The position numbers and the translations under genes were made by a program. The notes beneath the pieces were generated by a model. It was not told the origin of the DNA. It searched no databases and saw nothing but the letters and a program-made list of their open reading frames with translations. Below, piece by piece: positions 1 through 12,030 of a stretch of DNA of 64,000 nucleotides. The stretch comes from Syncephalis fuscata (taxonomy: Eukaryota > Zoopagomycota > Zoopagomycetes > Zoopagales > Piptocephalidaceae), in the NCBI GenBank assembly GCA_025786725.1, contig JAHLTZ010000011.1, positions 682,001 to 746,000 of the forward strand, given 5' to 3'. Position 1 is the first letter of the stretch, and each line of letters starts with the position of its first letter.

Positions 1-1
1 A

Positions 2-796
2 GAGCTAGAGAATGAAGTGGCACGTATGCTTGATGCATTGCAACGAACTGAAAATGCAAAGAACCAACAAGCATCGAATGGTAGCAATGGAGATGCCGAT
101 CGTCTACGTGAAAAGCTTTCAAGCCAAGAAACAAATATTGTTCAACAGACTAAGTTGATTAAGACGCAAGAGGAACGTATTGTAGAACTTGAATTAACCA
201 TTGAGGCTATGCATCGCCAACAACTCAATACACCAGTCCGCCGTCCATCTAAACTATCAGATGATTCGGGCAGTCTTCATAAGCACCGATTAACAGCTAA
301 TGGATCATTAAGCAACATTGAAGTCAGCCCACCACCGACTCCACCACCACGTGTCCCTCCACCACCTACACCGGCAGCGAGCTCAAGTCCACCATCGCCG
401 ATGCCGTCGCGTTCACCATCGCCGCCATCCCAAACGGGTGGATTAAGTAAAGCTGAAGAGATGGAACTTCGCAATCAAGTAAACCAGCTTGAAGGCGATT
501 TACGTGGCCATGTGGCACTTATCGAAACATTGGAAAAGTCACTTGGCGATATGGAAATTGTCCAGCGAGACCTTGAACATAATGGAGAACATGCACGTAA
601 ACAAGTGGATGTACAACGAGCAGAGAATCAAAAGATGGTCGAAGCAATGGAAACGCTACAGCGTAAAATGGATGAAATGCGTGGCATGTTTGAAGGTGAA
701 CGCGTTAAAAGTGCTCAGCTCTTGGAAAAGAACCGAGCTCTTGAACGCCAAATGCTTGAATTGAAAGCAAAGAAAAGCAAACTACTTTGCTTCTAA
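2..796 (+). CDS. Coiled-coil protein, C-terminal part (5' end outside window)
   Basis: The frame is open from base 2 to the TAA at 794-796, so this is the 3' part of a gene starting upstream. It encodes about 264 residues: an N-terminal heptad-rich helix, a Ser/Pro-rich linker near residues 80-145 with repeated PPPTPPP-like blocks, and a second long coiled coil ending in a basic tail (KAKKSK). The layout resembles the tail of a kinesin-like motor or another cytoskeletal scaffold, but no motor domain is in the window. Coding is well supported by the helical composition; function is inference. A possible polyadenylation signal (AATAAA-like) lies near 1266. Confidence 0.75.
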   Translation, partial: ELENEVARMLDALQRTENAKNQQASNGSNGDADRLREKLSSQETNIVQQTKLIKTQEERIVELELTIEAMHRQQLNTPVRRPSKLSDDSGSLHKHRLTANGSLSNIEVSPPPTPPPRVPPPPTPAASSSPPSPMPSRSPSPPSQTGGLSKAEEMELRNQVNQLEGDLRGHVALIETLEKSLGDMEIVQRDLEHNGEHARKQVDVQRAENQKMVEAMETLQRKMDEMRGMFEGERVKSAQLLEKNRALERQMLELKAKKSKLLCF

Positions 797-1600
797 GCGT
801 TTACATCTTTTCGCTGTATTCATTTCTTATTCGCATTTTACATGACATCTCTTCTCCTCATTCTTGTATTCCGCGTTATCTTTACTGGCAAGTACAGTTT
901 TTATTATTGTATCATTGGTCGTCCTTTTTGTCGAGTGCCTTATGAAACACTAATTTTGCACTTTGATCCTTGTTTTTATGGTGTTTTTTTTTTGTATGGC
1001 AATGTATTATTATTACTTTTAGTCTGGTCACTAATAAGTAGCAATAATACACTGGTGTTACATTAATACCTGTACTTTCTTTCTCTCGCTTTAGAAAGAG
1101 ATGTTCTTTTCATCTTTTAACTATTGTATGAAGATTGGTGATAACTACTACTACTACTCGCACTGTCTCTTGTGTTCATTCTTTCCTTTTTTCATTCTTT
1201 TAGTCTAACTCTCCTACTCTATATATACTTATCCTTTCCGTCCTTTGCACGGATATACACGATTGAATAATAAACAGTTTCTGTTTTATTTAATGAGTCT
1301 TATTATGTTCATTTTAATAATTAATATAAGTATTATTAGCATGGCTAATTAGAATTAACAAGTCCCTTGTAAAAGACAGGGAGCATTAGTGCTAGCATTA
1401 GATGATTGTGCTAGTTGCTAAAAGTAAGTAAGACTGGACATTGTACCGCTTGATTGGTGATAAATAGATAATACTGCTTTTTATTAAAACGTTGTTAATA
1501 AATCGATTTAAATAAATAATGTAGCATATTGTTTAATTTTTCTAGTATAATTTGTAATTAGAATGGTTTTATTTAATAATATTTGTTCTATTAAACATGG
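797..1600. other. Intergenic, 3' flank of coiled-coil gene
   Basis: AT-rich with pyrimidine tracts and no convincing coding exon. The short open frames here have low-complexity AT-driven composition. Confidence 0.5.
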
Positions 1601-1629
1601 GACAAGTGGTGAGTTTTATTTAATCGTCA

Positions 1630-2000
1630 CATCATCACACTTATTGCTTTTTTGGTGGTCAAATGACTAATATTTAATAACGCCCAATCTATTGAACATG
1701 ATGATGGGTGGTGAGTGACATCAGTCATCAAATACTCATCATCATAGATTCGTTATCCAATATGTATATATTCAGTACACATATATCCTCTATTCACCTA
1801 TATCATTCACATTCTATTCTATACTACTATATAGCATTATACAATATACTAGACTCATTTTATTGTTTATATGTCCCAATGTACTTTACTCATTCCACTC
1901 ATTGCGCTATATACACTATAGTTTTAACATCGGTCTATACGCTTTCTTACCGTACATTTATCATTTATGTATCATTCTATGATCGCCTGTTCTTTCTCTA
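1630..2000 (+). repeat. Dispersed AT-rich repeat family, copy A
   Basis: The head contains a conserved block (CTATTGAACATGATGATGGG then TGGTGAGTGACATC, 1691-1724), followed by an AT-rich body with TATCCAATATG and ATATATCCTCTATTCACC. The reverse complement recurs at 5740-6060 and 28660-28870, and partial copies occur at about 2300-2500, 4620-4750 and 26900-26960. The class is unknown; a solo LTR or MITE is possible. Confidence 0.6.
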
Positions 2001-2299
2001 TTCAATACTATTTTTATTTTTATTCTAGTACTATTATGAACAAATCTTAACTAATGTTGATCATCTGCTCATGCATATATACTCAACAGCTTGAACATTG
2101 CTAATCTCGTTCAATATTGCATATTCATTATAACGTTTATTATTTTATTATATATTGGTTATACGCTGTCTATAACCGTTGTCGGTATGGTTCCAACTTT
2201 TTATTAATAAAAATTGACATATCGCACTTAGTTTGTTCACTGAGTTATATTGATAAAACAGATAATATGGATATGAACGGGTTATGTTTTATTAAGATT

Positions 2300-2500
2300 A
2301 TTTATAAATAAACTAGATCATGCTAACTAGTTATGATTTTAATGCTACTCAAGCAAGGTGACAGGTATATATAGTAATAACACATAATGTGATGATGTAT
2401 GCATACTGAATAATGAACCTACAATGATGATGATGTGATGATTGATGTCACTCACCACTTGTCCCATGTTCAATAGATTAAATGTGTAGTTCAATTACTC
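2300..2500 (-). repeat. Dispersed AT-rich repeat family, partial copy B
   Basis: The reverse complement reads ATCTATTGAACATGGGACAA then GTGGTGAGTGACATCA, then the GTTCATTATTCAGTATGCAT segment seen in the other copies. A related block (AAACATGGGACAAGTGGTGA) also lies at 1593-1612 on the plus strand, so 1590-2500 can fold back on itself. Confidence 0.5.
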
Positions 2501-3215
2501 GAATGTTATTAAAAATAGTCAATTAGCACCAATCATAATAATTGTTTATTCATATTACATCAGCACTTGCACCCACACTATAAAAACAGACTGCCGATCG
2601 CATAGCACACGATTTACGTCACACCTTCCTCTTTCTCTTCCTCCACACTTGACAGCATTCATTCACTAGCCACCTTCCTACTTTACACTTGTTTCCATAA
2701 GTTCAGTATATGCTTTGCTTGCTATATATCATGGTTAGTCTATTAGTATAAGCATGCCTAGTCCCGGTACTACATACCGCTCTGCTGTATGGCGTCATAC
2801 AGTAGTGCTAGCGGTGTCGTTTTACCTTGTGGGCAGCTGCTAGTATGCTAGGATGAATATATGCTATCAAGTATACTATGTCCTTTTTCTCTTTCTCTTC
2901 CTCATCCTTTCCTCTATACCTTTCATTGTTCACCGTGCTAGCAATAGTGTGTTTAGCTATGGTAGTAGCATATAGTAGCACTCTGTACTGGCCATACAGC
3001 AGTGCCATTGTATGCACTGCCTGTAAACACCTGCCAGCACGATGTTGCATTGGCAGCTCTTCTTCTCTTTCCCTTTCCCTTTTAACAAACCACTTACCGG
3101 TCCTTCTTTATGATACACTGATTATGCAATGGTAAGTAACTAACTTAAATCAGTCACTAACTCTGCATATAATACTTTAGATTTACAAGCCATCAAGTAT
3201 CAAGTTCAAGACAAT
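2500..3215. other. Intergenic, pyrimidine-rich tracts
   Basis: Contains a TATAAAA at about 2580 and two similar CT-rich tracts (about 2625-2650 and 2880-2915). The open frame at 2878-3135 is low complexity and not convincing. No gene is assigned. Confidence 0.4.
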
Positions 3216-3216
3216 G

Positions 3217-4285
3217 GCGATTAGTGTGTTAGCGGCCGGCTACCAAGCAATATAACAATTAATGTTATATTGATGACTTTAGATTTGTTTACTAACTTAC
3301 TAACCTGTATTGATAATTACATATTTATATCATAAATAAAAATCACCAAATTGTTTTAGTGTGCTAGCGGCCGGCTACACAACATTACAACATACTAACT
3401 TTATATGTATTGTTTTAGATTTTAGATACCGGATACTAACACTAACATTTATTGATTATTATAGATTTTAGATAGCCGGGCACCGACACGTACACAACAA
3501 CAAGATAAACACAGGTACGCCTTTCATGTGCATATCAATAGCACCATTGGCACGCTTTCATTAATTTTTAACATATTTATTTTAGCACTATTTATAACAT
3601 CAATACCAATAACATCATTAACACTAAACACTAACAACATTATTAATATCAGCATCATTAACAGCACTAACATCAACATTATCAACAACAACAACAGCGA
3701 TAACATCATCAACAACATTTAATATATTTATTTTAATAACATTAGCAACACAAATTACTACATTAACATCAACTATATTAATTACAACATTATTAACATC
3801 AACAGCAACATTAACATTAACATCAATATTGACACCAATACCAGTAACAGCATCGACAACAACAACAATAGCATCAATACCAACATCATTAACTTTATTA
3901 TCAACATTAGTAACAATAACAGCAGTATCAATAACATTAATAACATATACAAACAGCCTACCAAGTTCAAGTATCAAACACAGCCGTCATCACGTACTTT
4001 GATCATAACATGATCTTGAGTACCATATCCTTTTATTTCTCATTCAACTCGCACTGTCTTTATTTATATATTTGCGCTAACAATATAACAATGCTTTTAG
4101 ATTTTAGATAGCCGGCCACGGACGCAACGTAAATATTATTATTATTAATAGCCGGCCGCTAGCACACTAAAACCAAATACAAAATATCAATTCAGGACAA
4201 TTGTCTACTAACGTACTAACATTGTATTTATTATTTTAGATTTGTAGGTAGCCGGCCGCTAACACACTAACACGCCACTTTAAAT
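3217..4285. repeat. Fold-back array of a GC-rich motif around an AAC/ATC-rich core
   Basis: The motif GTGTGYTAGCGGCCGGCTA occurs twice on the plus strand (near 3222 and 3358). Its reverse complement TAGCCGGCCGCTARCACAC occurs near 4150 and 4252. Weaker versions (TAGCCGGGCACCGACACG, TAGCCGGCCACGGACGC) lie near 3474 and 4106. The core (about 3525-3960) is a degenerate run of AACATCATTA-like units. The GC-rich palindromic motif stands out sharply from the surrounding AT-rich DNA. Confidence 0.65.
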
Positions 4286-4619
4286 AAGTAAGTAATGTGA
4301 TACAACAGCTGTAACAGTATCCATCATATAAAGTATGTGGTGGTATACCATCACAACAATATCAACAAATAAGTACTTGATGATGCACATTAAAATTAAA
4401 GTTATATTGGATCAATTTAATAATATATTATTTATGACCAATTAATAACTTATTATGCTTTGATATTACCAAAAATATCAGAGCAAACCATTAAATAAAA
4501 GCAACTACTACTAAATAAGTAGATGCAAAGGTTTATACTTTTACACTTTTTAACCAACAACAATATGATCAATATACTTTATTGCATTTAATAAAGTGAC
4601 ATTAAAGTTTAAAATAGCC

Positions 4620-4750
4620 ATTATTGTAGATTCATTATTCAATATGCATATATCCTCTATTCACCTATATCATTAACAATATATGTCTATACTATTATAC
4701 ATCATTCTATTATATGCTAGACGCATTCTATTGCTATATGCTGTAAGTAC
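4620..4750 (+). repeat. Dispersed AT-rich repeat family, partial copy C
   Basis: Shares GATTCATTATTCAATATGCA then TATATCCTCTATTCACCTAT with copy A (1747-1800) and the reverse complement of copy D. Confidence 0.5.
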
Positions 4751-5090
4751 ATATAACTTGCTAAATGAATGAAGTAAATGAGTTGAAATTTATTAATAAT
4801 AGCTCTAGAATTAAACAGACAACTGCAACAGCTAGCGCATATTTACTAGACAATAAAATGATATGCAATATAAAGAATATACGGTGTACAATGATAGTTA
4901 GCTATTTTAAAGTTATTGAGTATGTATGCATGAGCAATGAATGGAATTAGTCGACATTTATGAATAATAAAGCTAGAATAAAAATAAAAACAGTTTTGGA
5001 TAGAAAAAACTATATGAGCATAAAATAATATAGAATAGAATGAATATATAATGAAAAGGATACAATAAGTGAAGTGAGCTTATGTCATTG

Positions 5091-5333
5091 GCTAAGCATT
5101 ATGTGTCAGCATTTGCGCTAAGCATTATGTGCAGCATTTGCGCTAAGCATTATGTGCCAGCATTTGCGCTAAGCATTATGTGCCAGCATTTGCGCTAAGC
5201 ATTATGTGCCAGCATTTGCGCTAAGCATTATGTGCCAGCATTTGCGCTAAGCATTATGTGCCAGCATTTGTGCTAAGCATTATGTGCCAGCATTTGCGCT
5301 AAGCATTATGTGTCAGCATTTGCGCTAAGCATT
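5091..5333 (+). repeat. 26-bp minisatellite, nine units plus a partial
   Basis: The unit GCTAAGCATTATGTGCCAGC ATTTGC starts at 5091, 5117, 5142, 5168, 5194, 5220, 5246, 5272 and 5298, with a 10-nt partial at 5324. One unit is 25 nt. Units differ by only one or two bases (GTGTCAGC, TTTGTGC), so the array is young. Confidence 0.95.
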
Positions 5334-5739
5334 TTTCATGCAACTAATTACATATCCGTTTTATTAAACATGAAACTGAATGCTGAATAGTATCATTTAT
5401 TAAAATACTTATTATTATATATTCATTATCTAGTACGCATATATCATCATTACAATACTATGTTATTACTGTTTACACTGTTTTATTTCTAATTTTCTTC
5501 TCTATTTGCATGCTCATTAATCCATCATGTTTCTATTTTGCTTGAACTTGCTATTACTGTGGATATCCATTGAACTGCTCTACTAGCATCAAAGTCATAG
5601 CCAATTTGTATTAACTGATTTGTTTATCAAATAATTACACGTTACATATATGCATGAGCAAGTAAAAAAAATAATTTAGAAATTATTAGTAACCAAGTTA
5701 TTATTAAACAAATAATAGTTTTAAATAACTTATTGATAC

Positions 5740-6060
5740 TATACAATAGGCTGATATAAAGTAGAATAAATGCACAATAGACAAGTATAAATAGCGCTGT
5801 TGAAACTATAACACATATAATGCGATAAGTGGACTGAATGAAGTATATTGGAACATATAATAAATAGAATGTGTTTAGTATAGCATAGAATGATACATAG
5901 TAGTGTGGAGCATATTACGAATGATATAAGTAAATTGTGGATATATGCATACTGAATAATGAATTTACGATTATGATTATTTTGGACCCTGATGTTACTC
6001 ACCACCCATCATCATGTTCAATAGATTAGATGCTATTAGATATTAGTCATTTGATTACCA
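5740..6060 (-). repeat. Dispersed AT-rich repeat family, copy D
   Basis: The reverse complement carries the head TCTATTGAACATGATGATGG GTGGTGAGTAACATCA and a body alignable by eye to copy A over about 300 nt. It is inverted relative to copy A, 4 kb away. Confidence 0.6.
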
Positions 6061-6873
6061 AATAAACATTAAATGACTAATAGCATAAAATCAAGTATAA
6101 TTATAGAATATGTCATCAGTAAAACAATAGCTGTAATAAGAAGAATAGATAACAAACAGTAAAGGCAAGTATATTTATAGAACAATGTCATCAGTAAAAT
6201 AAGAAGAATGAACATCAATACATAAACAAATGTCATTATCATAGAACATAATATTATAATTGACAACCAAACTTTTAAGCATTGGACTCAGTATATAAAC
6301 AACAGAGTTTATTGAATGTTAAATAAAATACTTATAAGCATATCTATTCTAAGCTACGCCTTTGTATAAAACACAATAACAGACATTCATTTCATATACA
6401 ATTGATATAAATCGTTTGCATATCTTTGAGAAATTAGCAATTTTAAAATAAGAATGTTTGCACATTTTTTTAGATTTCACTTGCCATATTATATGGTGCA
6501 ATAAATGTAATCTCTGGGGGATTTGAAGTTTAAGCCTTGTATCTTTTATTTTAAAAAAAGGATAGAAACGCAAGTAAAATAGCTTTATATATATTAATGG
6601 GCTTGGTATTAATGTTCGAATTCTTTGTTTTAATATCTGTATTCACTGATAGCTTGTCGAAAAGCATGGCGCTCCAATGGAGTCATCTAATGTTGTGTAA
6701 CCCACATGGCTCCTGGATGCAGCACCCAAGGATATAAATGATTGCAGCAGTTCCGTCGATGCCTTTGTCTAGACCAACGCCATCTTATTCTAATAGTCTC
6801 ACACTGCTACTTTATTGTAAACCTTTCTATTAACACCGTAAATACTACAGTTATTACTGTCAACACCGTTACC
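6061..6873. other. Intergenic, upstream of small secreted protein gene
   Basis: AT-rich; only low-complexity short open frames. The last 150 nt are less AT-rich and probably hold the promoter and 5' leader of the next gene. No TATA box was assigned. Confidence 0.4.
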
Positions 6874-7345
6874 ATGTATCGTTCTACACTTTTAATAGGC
6901 CTTGTTGTATTGGCTATGTCGGCAAGCCAGTTTATGCCTGTCGATGCTTTACCTGTACCTATTTCGCTAGCTAATCCTATACAGCGTCGTGGTAGGTTAT
7001 TGGCATTAAAATAGCTACATTTTTATTAATATTTAATTTATATTAGCGGATCCTCCTCCTGCAAGGACTGAAACGGCCAGTTCTCCTACTCCTACTCCTA
7101 ATATACCACCACCTTCCGATCCTGCTCCACCCAAGTCTACTGCTGGTGGTGGTAGCAGCAAAGGATCGACTAGCACGGCCGGCGAGTCAATAACTGATAA
7201 AAATTCGAATAGAAGCTCAAGTAGTGGCTCAAGTTTCACCGAAAGTACGGGTAGTAGCCAGGCCAATAGTTCTTCCAGTTCAAGTACGTTTAGTTCACTG
7301 GAGAAAGGCGGTAGCGATAGCCAGGCAACCACCGGAAACCCCTAA
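6874..7345 (+). CDS. Small secreted Ser/Pro-rich protein (two exons)
   Basis: Exon 1 is 6874-6991. The intron at 6992-7046 starts GTAGGT and ends TATTAG. Exon 2 is 7047-7345, giving 138 residues. Residues 1-23 form a typical signal peptide (MYRSTLLIGLVVLAMSASQF), followed by a PVDALPVP segment, a Pro-rich stretch, and then a Ser/Gly/Thr-rich tail likely to be heavily O-glycosylated. No catalytic domain or cysteine pattern is visible. It lies next to secreted lipase genes, which suggests a cell-surface or extracellular role; function is unknown. The start was chosen because it gives the signal peptide directly. Confidence 0.75.
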
Positions 7346-7932
7346 AGTCTATAGTTGGCATGTTACCGATTAATATTTGTAACAATTGACAATTCTTTCT
7401 ATTTGAAAACGTGTTGCTTGTCGTCTATTTAAATCGTAATTATAATTAATAGATAGGTTGACTAGTAATAAACTACATCCATTGACCGTAATACTTTAAT
7501 ATATTTGCACACTAACCAAAGCTTATATTGGATTAATGAGATATTTGGCGATTAAGAATACAAGTTTTAATAAGCCAAGTATGATCAGAGTGAAATGAAT
7601 GGCTAAAGTTATTGGACTAAAAATGTTGCAATTGAATATTAAAGGGCATATTAAATTGATAAAGAGCAATAAAAAAGATTAATTATCTATAATAGAAGAC
7701 TGATATTGTTTTTAAAGTAATAATTAGAGTTTTACATGGTTAGTCAGTGTATTTAAAAAAACATTCATATTTTTATAAGCTGCTCGTTTGCCTATACAAT
7801 AAATTAAATCGTAATATTGCACATAGATTAGTGAAATAACTGTTTAAATTAAAAGATATAGCAGTAGTTAATACAACCTATTAATGTAAACCTGGTATAG
7901 TTGAATAAAATATTATGCATTAACATAATATT
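7346..7932. other. Intergenic between convergent genes
   Basis: AT-rich shared 3' flank of the small secreted protein and lipase 1. No feature recognised. Confidence 0.4.
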
Positions 7933-9163
7933 CTATGCTTTGGACTGAAGATATTGATAAAGTTTGTTAAACGCATAAATGGCTGCCTTAGTTAACCAGC
8001 GATAATTAGGTGAGTAGGCAACGCACTGTCTGTCTTGTTCCATATCCACACCAAGATAAACACGATGACGCTTGAGCTCAAGGACCGGGTCAGTTTCGGC
8101 ATAAACAGAATTAGAACAATGCTCGTTTTCTTGATCTTGATGAGGATAGCACAAAACAGCCTTGTCATTCATTGCAGTAGAAATCCAGACTTCAGGGCCA
8201 TAATGCTGATAATTAATTAATCTAGTGAAAAGCTGAGGTATGAGATCATTATAGTTTACAACACGAATGGAATTTGGAAGAAATCCGCCGGTCCTGTCAT
8301 TGGCTGGTCGATATAGTTGTTGATTTGCCAATTTGGCAAACTCTGGATTACCAACGCGAGGTGCGCCAAATGTAACGAGTTGCTGTTCCATTTGCGGCAT
8401 GGTATATCTAGCATCTAATGCAGCTAGGGTGGCAACAGCTATTAGAAAATAAAAAATTAGTATTGCTATTATTATTAATACATGTATGAATACTTACCAC
8501 CGCCTAAAGAATGGCCCAAAATGTAAGCGTATATTCAGGGTAGTCCTGCGCAGTATTTTTGACTGTTTCTGTAATATTGTCGCGAATAGAATTGTAACAG
8601 CTAAGAAAGCCGGTGTGTACCATTGCATCTTTGTTTTCAAGCCATGATATACTTGTTTTTATAATACGAAGATCTTGGGCTCCTGCTGCAACATCAACTG
8701 TACCACGAAATGAAACAATAATACGGCGATGCTCATCATTGACGGCAACGTAGGCAAATGTACCGGTTCTATCATGATAAAATGTATCGATTAGCTTTGT
8801 ACCAGCAGTCGCCCCTTCACATCGTAAACCACATTTCCATTCGGTAGGATCACAGCTAGATACAGATGCAAATTGGCCTAGCAATCTTACTTGCTCGATG
8901 GCAGAAGGTGGTAATCTAATTGGTTTGTTTATGGGCTCTAATTGGCTTTGGAATACAAGCTGGTTCGGCAGTACATTTGGAAGTACATTGTTTTGTGGTG
9001 CAGCCTTGACATTATTTAGTATAGATGGCACTGGACTAGTCGAGGATTTAGGAATTGAAAATGCAGAAGCTGATAAGCTAAACGTTGCTAATAAAATATA
9101 TTGGCAAAGCTATTGATATAGTCAGTTATTGCTATTGTTTTATATAGACATTATACCTACCAT
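7933..9163 (-). pseudogene. Class 3 secreted lipase 1, frame broken before the nucleophile motif
   Basis: Triacylglycerol lipase (class 3, Rhizomucor lipase family), predicted secreted. Exons on the minus strand: 9163-9161 (ATG only), 9109-8498 and 8438-7933. Exon 2 opens with a signal peptide (LCQYILLATFSLSASAFS). Exon 3 holds TFGAPRVGNPEF, the likely catalytic Asp (NYNDLIP) and the likely catalytic His (KRHRVYLG). Near 8517-8521 one base is missing relative to both paralogues, so the frame reads FWAIL-stop where FLGHSLGGG is expected. With that base the gene would encode about 373 residues. Everything else is clean, so this is either a very young pseudogene or a one-base sequence error. Confidence 0.85.
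8439..8497 (-). other. Intron 2 of lipase 1, nearly identical to that of lipase 3
   Basis: Starts GTAAGTATTCATACATGTAT and ends TTTTCTAATAG. It differs from intron 2 of lipase 3 (14004-14060) at only a few positions, while flanking exon sequence upstream is clearly diverged. Confidence 0.85.
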
Positions 9164-10772
9164 AATGGTAATAATTGTAGTGGTATGTTGTAAACAGTTG
9201 TTGTTAATTTGATTAAATACTTATGATATGCAATTAAATGTTGTTTCTGGCGATGAATAATAAATACTAATGCCGTTTTATTAATAATGCTACTTAAATA
9301 GGCTGTAAGTTTCGTAGCTTCGGGATAGCTCTTAAGCTTGTAGCGAATAAACGATGCATAATAATAGACATTTATTTGCTTAAACAGCCTGTTTTACAAG
9401 GATATGACTGTACAATCTAGGCCTACGTAGACCATATGTTCGTCAATACAATGCTTCGTTGAACAGTTAATTGGTATGTAAAAATAGACAATAAGAATAG
9501 CAGCCTATTATATCTTAAGCTGATATGACTATTCCTCACATTTACTTGTGCCTTTAACCTGTTAATCGCCTTAGCTAATTGAAAATGCATTTTATACCAA
9601 ACCATCCGGTTATGAGTAACCAGTCATGGATATTGTACTAAAGCTTTTAAACGAGCAATTTGCAAATGTTCATATAAACTGTTTAGATACAAACAAATAC
9701 GTTAAAGGTAAGCCAAGTAATAGTCATCCAATTATGCATAGTTCTATTATTTAAAATAAAGCGTGAAACAGCCTGTACAACCTCGATTTTTCCACCTAAA
9801 GCTATAACCAACTGACGTAGGTTTATTGCATTAATATAATTTGCTACATAATAAGAAATCAGCCTATTATGTGCTTAAAATTAGACAGATTGGAATAGTC
9901 CAGGGAATACTATTATCCAACATAGGCTTATACGGGGATAGTAGAATTAAGGCAATTCTAAACGATGTTCAAGGCCAAGGCGATTCAGTGGTTGGCTAAT
10001 TCTATTGGCCTTTATAACCTAAATCGCCTAAATGTGTGCTTTATACAAACGTTGAATTAAATAGAATTCATTCAAACACTCTACTTCTGGTATGCTGTAT
10101 TATTAATAACAAAATTGCAGCCATTGAATACGCTTTGTGAGATAATAGAAAATCTACTAAGCTTAAGACTGATGCTTTTTTGCAAGAATACTTGTACAAC
10201 CTGAGAATGACATCTTTCATTTGAACCTACGATACTACTGGTCAGTTGCACTTAAATATCTTGTGTATCAACAAATTGGCCTGTCACAAATCGACTATAA
10301 CCTTAGCAATTATGGTTAAGTAAATAGCAACTTTGCGTATTCACATCAATTCATAGCCATGATTATTAGCAAAATGGATATGTAGATTTTGGTGAACGAA
10401 TCATTATACACTAGAACGACTGTGGCTAATAATAAACACACATGTATATTGCATAATGCGTGAATATTCAAAAAAGTTCCATTTTGTCAGTCATGTGCCC
10501 AAACTTGTACAACCTGTATTACTGCATCCCCGTAAGACTTGTTAGACAAACCAATAATTGCTCGGTCTTTCAATTCTTAATATAACAAATATTGTAGTTC
10601 CATTACATTATGGGGGTTGTATATTTAAATACCACGGTCGTCGGGCAAACGCACCTGTTCTTTACCCACTACCGTAAACAACTACCTTTTTCAATATTGC
10701 CAACATCTCTTCATTATACCCGTACTTCGTCTAATATTTATTCTCACACGCTAATATTTTATTTTAAACATA
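9164..10772. other. Intergenic between lipase 1 and lipase 2
   Basis: About 1.6 kb between divergently transcribed lipases, expected to contain both promoters. Short related strings TTGTACAACCTG or CTGTACAACCTC recur near 9771, 10193 and 10507 (weaker at 9409), hinting at a decayed long-period repeat. No gene seen. Confidence 0.4.
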
Positions 10773-12030
10773 ATGGTAATATTAATGTGCGAATAACAGT
10801 AGCAGTTGGCTAACTATTTTAACAGTTTTACCGACACATCTTATTAGTTCTTTTGGGCCTATCGACTTTTTCGCATGCAGTTCCTAGTAATATTGCTGCA
10901 CCAGTGCAAGATGCACACGACAATGTTAATACACCAACACAAAGCACAGCGCCATTAGGCAGCTCGTTAAGCGAGCCTATGGTCCAAACCTCGCCACTAT
11001 ATTCTAAAACAACCACTTCTCTGCCATCATACGTTATTGAAGAGGTGCGGACACTGGCTCAATTTGCTTCGGTGTCTGGCTGCGATCCAACTGGATGGGC
11101 ATGTGGGCCACAATGTCAAGGCAGAACTGCTGGTACCCGTTACATTGCGTCTTTTTACGATCCGGCCACAAGTGCGTATGTATATATTGCTGTCAATGAC
11201 CTGTATCGCCGTATTATTGTTTCTTTCCGCAACACAGTCAATCTTGCGTCAGTGTTGCAAGATCTTCGTATTCACCAAATAAGTGTGGGTTGGCTCAATA
11301 ATCCAAAAGTCAGGGTACATACTGGTTTTCTCACTTGCTACAATGTTCTCCGCGATAATGTTAACCGAGTAGTCAGTGACATTGTGCGAACTTATCCTCA
11401 GTACACGCTTACATTCTTGGGTCATTCTTTAGGTGGTGGTAAGTATTTATTTATACTTGTTTTAATAATAGCAACAATACTAATTTAATGCTTTTATATT
11501 CAGGTATTGCCACGTTAGCTGCATTAGATGCTAGCTTTACAATGCCGCACATGGAACAACAACTTGTTACATTTGGTGCACCTCGCGTTGGTAATCCAGA
11601 GTTTGCCAAATTGGCAAACCAGCAATTATATCGACCAGCCAATGAAAGAACCGGCGGATTCCTTCCAACATCAGTTCGCGTTGTAAACACTAATGACGTT
11701 GTGCATCAGCTGCCTCCTCTTTGGTTAGGCTATCAGCATCATGGTGCTGAGGTGTGGGTCCCCACTAATAATAATGATTTCGCCGTTCTTTGCCATCCCT
11801 CTGCTGACAAGGAGAATTTCAGCTGCGCCAACTCAATTTTAATATCCTTCTTTCAATTTGATCGTCACTCTATTTTCCTTGGAGTGACTGTTGGATACAA
11901 TAGAATGTGCGTTGCGCCATCCCCCACCTTCTCTGTTCTACAGCCACAGAAGGAAGTTAAAACACTTAATGCGGCCATTAACACAATTACTGCCTTAAGA
12001 AATCCAGTCGATATGGCTCAGGTTATGTAG
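10773..12030 (+). CDS. Class 3 secreted lipase 2 (intact)
   Basis: Exons 10773-10775 (ATG only), 10826-11438 and 11504-12030, 380 residues in total. The first intron follows the start codon directly (GTAATA...AACAG). Exon 2 then supplies a signal peptide (FYRHILLVLLGLSTFSHA). Lipase motifs in order: AQFASVSGCDPTGW with paired cysteines, the nucleophile elbow GHSLGGG split by intron 2, TFGAPRVGNPEF, the catalytic Asp in NTNDVVHQLPP, and the catalytic His in FDRHSIFLG. All triad residues are present. This is the only one of three neighbouring paralogues with an unbroken frame, so it is probably the functional extracellular lipase here. Confidence 0.92.

Noticed and set aside
1708-2028. 106-codon frame, Tyr/Ile/Ser-rich
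   Set aside because: Lies in an AT-rich dispersed repeat; composition is what AT-rich DNA gives by chance and the other copies do not keep the frame.
3524-3977. Overlapping open frames on both strands (Val/Asp/Asn and Leu/Met runs)
   Set aside because: They are translations of the AAC/ATC-rich simple repeat core, open in several frames at once.
4023-4035. Second U12-like donor string ATATCCTTTT
   Set aside because: It lies in a gene-free repeat region, so there is no exon to splice.
5091-5333. Possible CRISPR-like array
   Set aside because: Units are contiguous without unique spacers and the DNA is eukaryotic; it is a minisatellite.
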